DNA of 64,000 nt, from the NCBI RefSeq assembly GCF_000715495.1, contig NZ_JNLX01000006.1, positions 1 to 64,000 of the forward strand, read 5' to 3'. This document shows positions 51,828-59,554 of this stretch, one piece after another (positions within the stretch are counted from its first letter, which is position 1; each line of letters starts with the position of its first letter). This DNA comes from Hymenobacter sp. IS2118 (GTDB lineage: Bacteria; Bacteroidota; Bacteroidia; Cytophagales; Hymenobacteraceae). The notes under the pieces are model-generated. The model had not been told where the DNA came from and ran no database searches. It was given only the letters and a program-made list of their open reading frames with translations. The translations under genes were made by a program, and so were the position numbers.

Positions 51828-53351
51828 ATCCACTTGGTCGCTGGCAACGGGCCGGCCGGCGCGCAGCAGGTCCAGCACCAGTGCCCACAGATGCTCGTAG
51901 GGAATGATTTCGACCTCGGCAAAAGCTTCGCCGGGCGGGGGCGTTTCCGAGAGCTGCTTCAGTAGCAGTGCCCCGCGCGCGGCGGCGGTGGCCGGCATAA
52001 AATTCTTGTCCACGAGCAGCTGCAACAGGCGCAGAAACAGCCGGCTGCGTAGCGTGGTGGGCTCAGTCAGATGCCGCTGCCGGTATTTGCGCAGGCGTTC
52101 CAACCGTAGGAGCGACTCCTCCAGGTTGCGCTCGCGCAGGAAATGCATGAGTTGTAGCACCAGAATGGACACGTTATGCCCGCGCTTGTCGCGGCTGTAC
52201 TCGGGCATCTGTAGTGCCCAGCGGGCCGTTTGGCGCTGCTGGGTACTGGTGAGCCGTTGCGGAGGCAGCACAAATTCGACGTAGCCCCGATACAAGCCCC
52301 AGCGCTGCTGCGCCGCTTCCGGCTGATTTGGAAAGCCTGGATTCTGGGCAGTCATGGCTAGTATTTCCTGCGCCCGCTCGTATTGCTCGGCATGCAGCGC
52401 CAGCAGCACGTGGTGTTCCTGAAAGTAAAACCAGTTGTTGGACGAGGGGTAGAAATCGCGCAGATATTGCCCGGCCAGGCGCAGGCCCCGCACCGGCTGC
52501 CGGCTCCGCAGGTGCGCGTAAATCGTGACAAAGTGATTGAAGCGCAGGTCGAAGCGCCGGGCGTTCAGCTTGCCTTCGCGCAGGCGTTGCGAAGCCGCGC
52601 CGGCCACCCGAATCATTTCGACGTAGTTCCCTTGCAGCTCTTCGTAGGCCAGCCGCGCCCGGTACATCATATTGTAGGTCATGAAGCTGCGGGCGCGGCG
52701 GTGCAGCGCTTCCAGCTGCTCGATGCGGCTGGGCAGCACCAGCAACACGGCGCGGCGGGCGGCCACCGTGCCGTTCAGCGCAAGTTTCGTATCGGCATAC
52801 AGCTGCTCGGCCTCATCTTCCAGGGCCAGCACTTGCTGGGCTTTCAGCAGCACTTTCACCATTTTGGCGTAGGCAATTGCCTGCCGCTGCTCCAGGTGCA
52901 GGGTGCGCAGCATGCGGGCGCATTGCACCACGTACTGCGTAAACTCTCCGGCTATGGCCAGGCTCAGGCAACGCTGTAACAGGCGCTCCGAAAGCTTGAA
53001 ATCCCGCTCCAGATATAAGATAGTGGCCTTGTGCAGCTGGTCCAGGCACTCCAGCTCGTACCGGTTCGACACGAAGTGCCGGGGGTCCGAATGGTCCAGA
53101 AAATACAGCTGATTCAGCAGTTTGGCGCGCACCCGCGACTGCAGCTTCTGCAGGGCCCGCACATTGGTCGGCGTCGCTTTCGAGTAGAGCGCCTTCACCA
53201 CTTGCAGCTGGGTGGCATCGGGCACCTTGGCGAGAAAGGCCACCAGCTGATTTTCCTTGCCCGACTGCTCCCCCCGCAAATCCAGGATGGGTAAAGATGC
53301 CAGACTGCGGGATGTCGCAATTTGCACCAGATTTGTAATCTCGTTCAACAT
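51825..53351 (-). CDS. Helical-repeat protein of unknown function (508 aa)
   Basis: A 508-residue protein without signal peptide or membrane segment, almost wholly alpha-helical and rich in Arg, Leu and Gln. Helix pairs such as ERDFKLSERLLQRCLSLAIAG, YRARLAYEELQGNYVEMIRV and YFQEHHVLLALHAEQYERAQ suggest degenerate TPR-like repeats. No catalytic or DNA-binding motif was recognised, so it is not a clear regulator. It is divergent from the peptide-transporter operon and shares a 365-base AT-rich control region with it. TPR-type proteins that sense imported peptides exist in Firmicutes (RRNPP), but those carry a helix-turn-helix; the parallel is only suggestive. Confidence 0.7.
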   Translation of the reverse strand: MLNEITNLVQIATSRSLASLPILDLRGEQSGKENQLVAFLAKVPDATQLQVVKALYSKATPTNVRALQKLQSRVRAKLLNQLYFLDHSDPRHFVSNRYELECLDQLHKATILYLERDFKLSERLLQRCLSLAIAGEFTQYVVQCARMLRTLHLEQRQAIAYAKMVKVLLKAQQVLALEDEAEQLYADTKLALNGTVAARRAVLLVLPSRIEQLEALHRRARSFMTYNMMYRARLAYEELQGNYVEMIRVAGAASQRLREGKLNARRFDLRFNHFVTIYAHLRSRQPVRGLRLAGQYLRDFYPSSNNWFYFQEHHVLLALHAEQYERAQEILAMTAQNPGFPNQPEAAQQRWGLYRGYVEFVLPPQRLTSTQQRQTARWALQMPEYSRDKRGHNVSILVLQLMHFLRERNLEESLLRLERLRKYRQRHLTEPTTLRSRLFLRLLQLLVDKNFMPATAAARGALLLKQLSETPPPGEAFAEVEIIPYEHLWALVLDLLRAGRPVASDQVD

Positions 53352-53481
53352 AAAAACTAGCTATATGCTCATTATAGGCACTTCAACATGCAAGCAGGTG
53401 CGCCGAAGCCGTGTCGCAATTACGGCCAGTGTTTCCTTTTTTTCTTGCTTTCCCTGCCCAACCTTTGCATGTTCCGTAATT

Positions 53482-53519
53482 ATGCTCATTTTGGCGACCA
53501 AATGTCGCAAATTGAGCAT
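53482..53519. promoter_or_regulatory. Imperfect palindrome between divergent genes
   Basis: ATGCTCATTTTGGCGAC (53482-53498) pairs with TGTCGCAAATTGAGCAT (53503-53519) with one bulge and one mismatch around a 4-base loop. Its right half contains TGTCGCAA, a motif repeated around this locus. TATGCTCATT also recurs at 53364-53373. It could be an operator for the divergent genes or a leader hairpin. The rest of 53352-53633 has no gene. Confidence 0.55.
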
Positions 53520-53633
53520 TTTATTTTTATCGCGTGAAAATGCAGGGCCGCTAAAACACCGACAGCGCCTTTCATAATTTTTCATATCATTTATTTTATA
53601 AATATCATGACCTAAGCACAAGTCGCTTTAAGG

Positions 53634-53692
53634 ACAATAGTGTCCTTTTTTACGGGTAGAAGAGCCGTCACCTTTGTGTAAATCACACATTT
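53634..53692 (+). promoter_or_regulatory. Promoter module, copy 1
   Basis: ACAATAGTGTCCTTTTTT (53634-53651) is followed by GCCGTCACCTTTG and ATCACACATTT. The same order recurs at 58044-58096. The flanking AAGGACA...TGTCCTT is a perfect inverted repeat around ATAG (53630-53647), an operator candidate. CACCTTTG (53669-53676) may serve as the -7 box. It would drive the short ORF at 53717 and the transporter genes. Confidence 0.55.
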
Positions 53693-53716
53693 GACTCACC
53701 TCTTATCCTCCGCGCC

Positions 53717-53899
53717 GTGCTAGACCTTGTCGCCTCCGTCCTGTTTCAACTCGCCGTCCTTTTCGCTGGCGGAACCCCCGAATCCACTTCCACGCAGACC
53801 AATTCCACTGCGCCTGAAACCCACACCGAAGTCAATAATGCTGGCGGCACCGGCGGCTGGACTGGCATTGCCGCTTCATCAAGCAATACTGGCGGCTGA
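53717..53899 (+). CDS. Short ORF, possible small secreted peptide
   Basis: A GTG-started ORF of 60 residues, about 40 bases after the presumed promoter. It has a hydrophobic N-terminus (MLDLVASVLFQLAVLFAGG) and then a Thr/Ser/Asn/Gly-rich tail ending SSSNTGG. It resembles a small exported peptide or precursor, but no family was recognised. A second overlapping frame is open here: an ATG at 53838 gives 51 residues ending at 53993 in an ATGA overlap with the next gene. Only one of the two may be translated. Third-position GC does not decide between them. Confidence 0.35.
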   Translation: MLDLVASVLFQLAVLFAGGTPESTSTQTNSTAPETHTEVNNAGGTGGWTGIAASSSNTGG

Positions 53900-53989
53900 G
53901 AAGGCCCCACCACGCCCCAAAATTCCCGACGTGCGGTTTCGTGTCTACCTTGCTTCGCTACCGTACCAGCGGCAGATTAGGAATACCGC

Positions 53990-55738
53990 ATGAAGCCTCA
54001 TTCTTTACCCTTTTTTCTGCTTTTTGCGGTAACTGCTCTCCTCGCGCAAAGCTGTGCTGCCCCCGCTGACAAGGACCCGGCCATCCGGGTGCGCTGGCCG
54101 AACGACCCCGAGTCGCTGAATCCGCTGCAACTGCCCAACCAACGCGCCGTTGATGCTGCCAATTTGCTGCATATCAGCTTACTACAAGGCGATTTTTCAA
54201 CCGAAGCAATAGCACCTGCTTTGGCCGAAACCCTGCCTGCAATGGAACTCGTGGGCGATTCACTAACCCGGATTATGTACCGCATCCGCCCGGCCGCCAC
54301 CTGGGACACGGGCCAGCCCGTACTGGCAACGGACGTTGCCTTCACCTTAAAGCTGATGTTTTGTCCGGGCGTACCAAACGAAGCGTCACGCCTTCAGTAC
54401 GGGTTTATTCAACGCCTGATTCCGGACCCGCGCGACCCGCGCCGCTTTGTGCTCGAATGCCGCGGCCAGGCGGCAGAATACCTGCTGGCCTCGGGCGATT
54501 TTTTTATTCTGCCCGAAGCGGCGCTCGACCCTACGGGGGAATTACGCCGCTTCTCGTTGACTCAGCTGCAGCGCCGCGCCCCTGATGCCCCCGCTGCGGG
54601 GCTGGCCGCCGTGGCCCAACGCTACCGGGCCCTGCCCCCTGGCAAAGTACCAGGCTGCGGCCCGTATCAGTTAAAATCCTGGCAAAAAGACCGTTACCTG
54701 ACATTCAGCCGCAAGCCTGACTGGTGGGGTCAACGCCTCCGGCCGCAGCCTTTAGTGTTGCAGGCGCGCTCTCCCAATCTCGCTTTCGTCATTATTCCAG
54801 ATGCCAATACGGCAAGCCTGGCCCTGCAACGCGGCGACGTGGATATTTTTCCGCAAATACCCGCCCGGGAATTTGCGCGGCTGCGCAAGGCCGCGACTAC
54901 AGCGCCGGGACTCTCTTTCAATTCAGTTCCCTCTTATGATGTGGTGGTGGCGGGCTTCAATACCCGGCAGCCCGCCCTTGCCGATGCCCTCACCCGCCGG
55001 GCCCTGAGCCATTGCTTCAATACGGCGGGCTTACTGCAAGCCACGCAGTTGGGCGACGGCCAGGCAACGGTTGGCATCATCAGCCCCCGGAGCCGCCAGA
55101 ATTACAACGACAGCCTCACCCCGGTTGCCTTCGACCTGGCCAAGGCGGGGGCGCTGATGCGGCGGGCGGGCTGGCGGCGGGCGCCGGGCGCGGCGGGCGG
55201 CTGGACCCGGACCCGTACCGGCAGCAAGCAGCCCGACCAGCTGCGGCTAGCCCTGCGCTACCAGGCCGATGAGGCTACTTTTGCCACCATCGCGCTCCAG
55301 TTTAAGGCGGCGGCGGCCAGCCTGGGCATTGCCGTTACGCTGCTGCCCACCGAGGCGGGTTCTCTTAGTACTGCCCTGCGCACCAGCGATTTCGACATGT
55401 ACGTGCGGATGCTCAGGGGCAATCCTTTCATGTTCAATTTCACGCCGCTCCTGCATTCGCGCGCGGTAGGCCAAAGCAACGTCACGGGCTACAGCGGGGC
55501 GGCCAGCGACCAGCTCATCGACGCCATCGCGGCGGCCGAAAACCCCGCACGGCGGGCGCAGCTGCTGCGGCAGTTCCAGGCCCTGATGCAGGCCGAAATG
55601 CCCTGGGTGCCCCTGTTTTTTCTGCCCACCCGCATTGCGGCCAGCCACCGGCTCACCGGCCTGAACGTCTCGGGCCTTAAACCAGGGTTTGCGCTCAACG
55701 CCGTGGAACGCTCGGCCCAACCCACTTCTACTCCTTAG
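53990..55738 (+). CDS. Peptide-type ABC transporter substrate-binding lipoprotein
   Basis: A 582-residue lipoprotein (LLAQSC, Cys22) of the SBP_bac_5 family: RVRWPNDPESLNPLQLP at the mature N-terminus, ATWDTGQPVLATDVAFTLKL, CGPYQLKSWQKDRYLTFSRK, and the C-terminal MQAEMPWVPLFFLPTRIA. Such proteins bind oligopeptides, or sometimes sugars or nickel complexes. The ligand is unknown. The start ATG overlaps the end of an upstream short frame by ATGA. It is followed 2 bases later by the permease gene. It is a standard member of the family but slightly longer than DppA (about 535). Confidence 0.93.
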   Translation: MKPHSLPFFLLFAVTALLAQSCAAPADKDPAIRVRWPNDPESLNPLQLPNQRAVDAANLLHISLLQGDFSTEAIAPALAETLPAMELVGDSLTRIMYRIRPAATWDTGQPVLATDVAFTLKLMFCPGVPNEASRLQYGFIQRLIPDPRDPRRFVLECRGQAAEYLLASGDFFILPEAALDPTGELRRFSLTQLQRRAPDAPAAGLAAVAQRYRALPPGKVPGCGPYQLKSWQKDRYLTFSRKPDWWGQRLRPQPLVLQARSPNLAFVIIPDANTASLALQRGDVDIFPQIPAREFARLRKAATTAPGLSFNSVPSYDVVVAGFNTRQPALADALTRRALSHCFNTAGLLQATQLGDGQATVGIISPRSRQNYNDSLTPVAFDLAKAGALMRRAGWRRAPGAAGGWTRTRTGSKQPDQLRLALRYQADEATFATIALQFKAAAASLGIAVTLLPTEAGSLSTALRTSDFDMYVRMLRGNPFMFNFTPLLHSRAVGQSNVTGYSGAASDQLIDAIAAAENPARRAQLLRQFQALMQAEMPWVPLFFLPTRIAASHRLTGLNVSGLKPGFALNAVERSAQPTSTP

Positions 55739-55740
55739 CC

Positions 55741-56808
55741 ATGGGAAGGCCGTTGCTGGGGCGCTTGTTGCGAACGGTACTGGCCGTGTGGGCCCTGGCC
55801 TCGGCGGTGTTTTTGCTGAGCCGTAACGACGCGAACACGGCCACCCTGCTGGCGCTGCCCGATTTTTCGGCATCAGTAATGGCCGGCAGCGGCAGCTCTA
55901 CTGACTACGTCGCCGCACAACGGGTCGTTCAGCGCCGCCTGGGCCTCGACCTGCCTCTGTTTTACGCGAGTCGGCCGCATTCCTCGCCCACCAATACCCC
56001 GCGGTGGCACTGGAATGGCACTCAAAACCAGTACCATCGCTGGCTGATACGCCTGATGCGCGGCGATTTGGGTACTTCTTTTCGGACCGCGCAGCCCGTT
56101 GCCAACCGGCTGTACCAAGCACTGGGCTTCACGTTGCCGCTCACTGGCACGGCGGCGCTGCTGGCCGTGCTGGCGGCCCTGGCGCTAGCCCGGCGTCTGG
56201 CGGCAAAGCCCTGGTGGCAACAGCCCGTGCGGGCAGTTCTGGTTGCGGTGCATGCCCTGCCGCTGTTCGTGCTGGCCCTGCTGCTGCTGCTCACGTTTGC
56301 TAACCCCGCGGTAGTTGCCTGGTTCCCAGCCTACGGGCTCGACCAGCTGGCGACAACGGAGGCGGATAGCTGGAGCCGGACCCAAACGTACCTGCTACAC
56401 CTGGTGCTACCGGTGACCGCGCTCACGCTCACAACTCTACCCGAACTCACCTTACAGCTCGACGCGGCCCTGGCCCAGGAGCTGCGCACCGATTATGCTA
56501 CCACCGCCCGTGCAAAAGGCCTGGCGGAAGAGAACGTTATCCGGCGGCACGCCCTGCGCAACGCCTTGTTGCCCACCATCACCCAGGTGGCCGACCTCCT
56601 GCCCATCCTGGTGGCCGGGGCCCTGGTGGTAGAAGTCGTGTTTGCCCTGCCTGGGATGGGCCGGCTGCTGGCCGATGCGGCGGCGGGCCGCGACTACCCT
56701 GTGCTAGTGGGCGGGGTACTGCTGACGGGCGCAGCCCGCCTGCTGTCCCTGCTCCTGGCCGACTTTCTTTATTTCTGGGCCGACCCTCGCATCCGGTGGC
56801 AGTCCTGA
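55741..56808 (+). CDS. Peptide-type ABC transporter permease (DppB-like)
   Basis: A 355-residue inner-membrane protein with about six hydrophobic helices. The EAA loop is readable as AKGLAEENVIRRHALRNALL (residues about 258-277), followed by PTITQVADLLPILVAGALVVEVVFALPGMGRLL as in DppB/OppB. The N-terminal helix is shorter than usual and a periplasmic insert (residues about 35-95) replaces the typical loop. It starts 2 bases after the binding-protein gene and overlaps the next permease by 13 bases. Confidence 0.9.
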   Translation: MGRPLLGRLLRTVLAVWALASAVFLLSRNDANTATLLALPDFSASVMAGSGSSTDYVAAQRVVQRRLGLDLPLFYASRPHSSPTNTPRWHWNGTQNQYHRWLIRLMRGDLGTSFRTAQPVANRLYQALGFTLPLTGTAALLAVLAALALARRLAAKPWWQQPVRAVLVAVHALPLFVLALLLLLTFANPAVVAWFPAYGLDQLATTEADSWSRTQTYLLHLVLPVTALTLTTLPELTLQLDAALAQELRTDYATTARAKGLAEENVIRRHALRNALLPTITQVADLLPILVAGALVVEVVFALPGMGRLLADAAAGRDYPVLVGGVLLTGAARLLSLLLADFLYFWADPRIRWQS

Positions 56809-57782
56809 CCGCTGTTTCGTTCTCGTGGCCCCAAAAGCTAGCCGGGAGCTGGCTGGTGCTCCTCGTGCTCGGGGCGCTGCTTGCGCCCTATTTGCCACTC
56901 GCTTACCTGCCCAATGAGCCCGATTTGGCCCATGTAGCCGAAGCCCCGTTTGGTCGGGGCAGCGCGGGCTGGCATTGGCTGGGCACCGACTCCCAGGGGC
57001 GCGACGTGTTGAGTGTGCTGGTATTCGGGGCTCGTACGGCGGTGCTGCTCACGCTCCCAGCGGCCTTGCTTTCGGCCTTGATTGGGGCGCTGGCGGGCGG
57101 GGCCGCCGGCTTTTGGGGCAATAGCAGCCGGCTGGCAGTTCCTTATTGGTTGATGACCCTGGGCGGTCTGTGGTGGGCGCTTCAACTGCCGGTTCCGCTG
57201 TTGGGAGTGGCAGTGGCCGCACTGGGCACCGTGGCTGCCGGGCTGGCCTTCTGGCACCAACGGCCGTCGCCAACCTGGCCGGTTCCCATCAACGCAGTAG
57301 TGATGGGGGTGGCCACCACCCTGGATACGATTCCACGGCTGGTTCTGGTGGTTGCCATCGCCGCCGGCACGGGGGTTTCGACGGGGGGCCTGCTGGCCCT
57401 GATGACCCTGACGACCTGGCCACAGTCGGCCCGCCTGGTCCGGGCCCAGATGCTCCGAATCCGCATTTTACCTTTCATAGAGGCAGCCCGGGCTGCTGGC
57501 CTCCCACCCGGCAGAATCTGGCTGCACCACGCCTTGCCCCATGCCCTGCAACCCCTGAAAACGGCCTTACCGCTCAGCCTGGTGGGGCTACTGGGCCTGG
57601 AGAGCACTTTGTCCTTTCTGGGGATTGGCCTGCCACCCGACGTGGCGAGTTGGGGAGGGCTCATGGGCACCATCCGCGCCGAACCAACAGCTTGGTGGAT
57701 ATTCATATTCCCATCTACCTGCTTAATAACAAGCATATTATCGCTACTAGTCCTGGGCAAGAAAAGCCTTGTCTCCGTCTGA
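56796..57782 (+). CDS. Peptide-type ABC transporter permease (DppC-like)
   Basis: A 328-residue permease started by GTG, overlapping the preceding gene by 13 bases, which indicates translational coupling. It has the DppC signature LGTDSQGRDVLSVLVFGART, the EAA loop AARAAGLPPGRIWLHHALPH and the ending LGLESTLSFLGIGLPPDVASWGGLMG. No ATPase gene (DppD/DppF type) follows. The pair would need an ATPase encoded elsewhere, or the importer is incomplete. A late AT-rich run of codons marks its end. Confidence 0.9.
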   Translation: MAVLTAVSFSWPQKLAGSWLVLLVLGALLAPYLPLAYLPNEPDLAHVAEAPFGRGSAGWHWLGTDSQGRDVLSVLVFGARTAVLLTLPAALLSALIGALAGGAAGFWGNSSRLAVPYWLMTLGGLWWALQLPVPLLGVAVAALGTVAAGLAFWHQRPSPTWPVPINAVVMGVATTLDTIPRLVLVVAIAAGTGVSTGGLLALMTLTTWPQSARLVRAQMLRIRILPFIEAARAAGLPPGRIWLHHALPHALQPLKTALPLSLVGLLGLESTLSFLGIGLPPDVASWGGLMGTIRAEPTAWWIFIFPSTCLITSILSLLVLGKKSLVSV

Positions 57783-58043
57783 TTTTTCAATAAATCCGCT
57801 GAAATCCAAGTAGTCGTAGTTGTCAGAATAATTCACCTGCCAAGCGTCGTTCAATGTCGCAAACGAGCTTTTTTCTCACACAAATTATCATCCTTTAAAC
57901 CAAAAATAAATTAAAACAATACGTTGTTTTTCAATTACTTAATCCAAAAATAAGCAACTTGCGCATTTTTATTATATGACTAATCATTGTTTAACAATGC
58001 ATTTTATTAATTAAAAACACGGTGCTTAAATGTCGCGCAGACT
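57783..58043. other. AT-rich spacer after the transporter
   Basis: This stretch has markedly more A and T than the genes around it and no ORF of note. It includes TGTCGCAA at 57855-57862 followed by a T-run (57870-57875), and a small palindrome AAAACAATACGTTGTTTT. It resembles the AT-rich spacer at 53500-53630 on the other side of the operon. Confidence 0.55.
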
Positions 58044-58096
58044 ACAATAATGTCCTTTTTTGAGGCAAATCAGCGCCGTAACATTGTATCACATTT
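58044..58096 (+). promoter_or_regulatory. Promoter module, copy 2
   Basis: ACAATAATGTCCTTTTTT (58044-58061) matches copy 1 at 17 of 18 positions, followed after a similar distance by GCCGTAACATTG and ATCACATTT. TGTCGCGC lies just upstream (58031). TAACATTG is the likely -7 box. It would drive the short transcript ending at the terminator near 58550. Confidence 0.55.
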
Positions 58097-58135
58097 AGGC
58101 AGCCTGCTACCAAATCAGGGCGCCGCTACTGCTCT

Positions 58136-58339
58136 ATGTATCTACTTACTTACCCTGCGTTGAGCCTTCCCTACCGCGTCACCGCAGCGAGCCGTAATGC
58201 TCAGCCCGTCAATGTTGGAATCGATTTCATCACCCCTGATGGGTTGGTTGTACCCTATGCTTTGGGGAAAGCAGCCTTGCAAAGCCACACCGCTATACTG
58301 GTGGGTGGGCTTTTAGCAGGATTTTTCCCTAAAAACTGA
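58136..58339 (+). CDS. Short ORF behind promoter copy 2
   Basis: An ATG-started ORF of 67 residues, MYLLTYPALSLPYRVTAASR onwards, ending in a hydrophobic stretch (TAILVGGLLAGFF) and PKN. It lies 40 bases after the second promoter module. No family was recognised and it does not resemble the short ORF at 53717. Another frame (ATG 58353, 44 residues) reads through an 18-base tandem repeat (units at 58452 and 58470) and yields repeated His/Phe/Tyr. The unit may encode a peptide or be a noncoding RNA. Confidence 0.35.
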   Translation: MYLLTYPALSLPYRVTAASRNAQPVNVGIDFITPDGLVVPYALGKAALQSHTAILVGGLLAGFFPKN

Positions 58340-58451
58340 CTTTCAAATAGTTATGCATTCGACTTGTCTTTCCCGCAAGGTTAAACATCTGTCTAACGCC
58401 GATTTACTGCCCATCGATAACTTCTTCTACCGCGTTCTATTCTACCACCAG

Positions 58452-58487
58452 CACTTCTTCTACCACCAACACTTCTTCTACCACTAG
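58452..58487 (+). repeat. 18-base tandem repeat
   Basis: CACTTCTTCTACCAC recurs at 58452 and 58470 with an 18-base period, and a diverged copy AACTTCTTCTACC precedes it at 58419. It is pyrimidine-rich on the plus strand and lies in the short transcript unit. Confidence 0.7.
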
Positions 58488-58523
58488 CTCTACCCTCACT
58501 CACGGTCTACCCCCGTTGAATTT

Positions 58524-58552
58524 AAACCCGCCGTCTATCCCGGCGGGTTTTT
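58524..58552 (+). terminator. Rho-independent terminator of the short transcript unit
   Basis: AAACCCGCCG (58524-58533) pairs perfectly with CGGCGGGTTT (58541-58550), loop of seven bases, with five T residues at 58548-58552. It lies just before the minus-strand reductase gene's stop codon and can serve both strands. Confidence 0.88.
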
Positions 58553-58560
58553 CATTGGCA

Positions 58561-59460
58561 TTATTTGGTTTGGGTTCCAATTAGCGCGATGCCTTCGGCG
58601 AAGGTGTGCGGCTGATAACCAAGTTCTTGCCGGGCCTTATCGATGTAAAACCCGGTACGGGCCGGCCGCCGGGCGGGCTGCGAAAACGTATCGGCGGTTA
58701 CTTTTTCAATCAGGGTTTTGTCGAGACCAAAGTAGTCGGCCACGCGTAGTGCCATGGCATAGGGCGTGAGCAATTCGTCGCTGCTGAGGTGGTAGATGCC
58801 TTGCGCAGCCTGCCGAGCCAGCAGCCAGCAGCCTTGCGCAAGGTCTTCGGCCAGGGTGGGCGTGCGCCACTGGTCGGCCACTACTTTAATGGATTTGCCG
58901 GCGCGCAGGGAGTCGCGCACCCATACCACGATATTGGTGCGGCCGTACTCGTGCGCCACGCCATACACCAGCACGGTGCGGGCAATGGCCCAGCGGCCGG
59001 CACTGGCCTGCACCAAGCGCTCAGCAGCCAGCTTGCTGTGGCCATAAAAATTCACTGGATTTGGCTCGGCCGTTTCCGTGAGTGGGCCGGCCGAGCCACT
59101 GAAAATAAAATCGGTGCTAAGGTGGGTGAGGTGAACCTTGTGCTCCGCGCAGGCGGCGACCAGGTGTGCTACCGCCGTCACGTTTTGCTCCCAACAGGCC
59201 GTTTGGTTTAGTTCGCACTCATCTACATTGGTCATGGCCGCCGTGTGGATGAGGTGGGTGGGCTGCTCTTGGGCCAGCACGGCCCGGACCTGCGCCGCGC
59301 TGGTTACATCAAGGGCCACAAAACGGACATCGGGGTAAAGCCCGGCCAGCTTGTTGGCGCCGCGCGACGTGGCCACTACTTCCACGCCCGCCTGCTGCCG
59401 CAGCAGGTCCACCAGCTTCTGGCCCAGCAGGCCATTGGAACCCGTGATGAGAATTTTCAT
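58561..59460 (-). CDS. RmlD-like dTDP-4-dehydrorhamnose reductase family protein
   Basis: A 299-residue extended SDR. The NAD(P) motif GSNGLLG is at residues 7-13, the STDFIFSG segment at 115-122 and the catalytic pair Tyr139 and Lys143 in YGHSKLAAE. The family reduces dTDP-4-keto-sugars for rhamnose synthesis, and related members act in other sugar or cofactor pathways. No other rml genes are in the window, so the substrate is uncertain. The start is the ATG at 59460, with a heptad palindrome immediately upstream. Confidence 0.87.
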   Translation of the reverse strand: MKILITGSNGLLGQKLVDLLRQQAGVEVVATSRGANKLAGLYPDVRFVALDVTSAAQVRAVLAQEQPTHLIHTAAMTNVDECELNQTACWEQNVTAVAHLVAACAEHKVHLTHLSTDFIFSGSAGPLTETAEPNPVNFYGHSKLAAERLVQASAGRWAIARTVLVYGVAHEYGRTNIVVWVRDSLRAGKSIKVVADQWRTPTLAEDLAQGCWLLARQAAQGIYHLSSDELLTPYAMALRVADYFGLDKTLIEKVTADTFSQPARRPARTGFYIDKARQELGYQPHTFAEGIALIGTQTK

Positions 59461-59462
59461 TA

Positions 59463-59537
59463 TTGGTAGTTGCTGGTTGTCAGTTGTCAGTTGTCAGGAA
59501 GGCTGTTTCAAAGCCACTGATAACCAGCAACTACCAA
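59463..59537. repeat. Heptad palindrome H
   Basis: Arms 59463-59484 and 59516-59537 pair at 21 of 22 positions. The loop contains perfect tandem GTTGTCA units (three copies from 59477). It begins two bases before the reductase start codon on the minus strand and reaches close to the cyclophilin stop codon; extra heptads continue to about 59550. Confidence 0.88.
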
Positions 59538-59554
59538 CCGACAACTAACACCTG

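Noticed and set aside
58353..58487. A 44-residue frame with repeated His/Phe/Tyr
   Set aside because: The composition comes directly from the 18-base tandem repeat and all three frames are open across part of it. Kept only as a note, not as a gene.
58351..58560. Ser/Thr-rich frame through the tandem repeat, resembling the tail of the 53717 peptide
   Set aside because: It has no start codon and runs through the terminator, so the likeness is from composition only.
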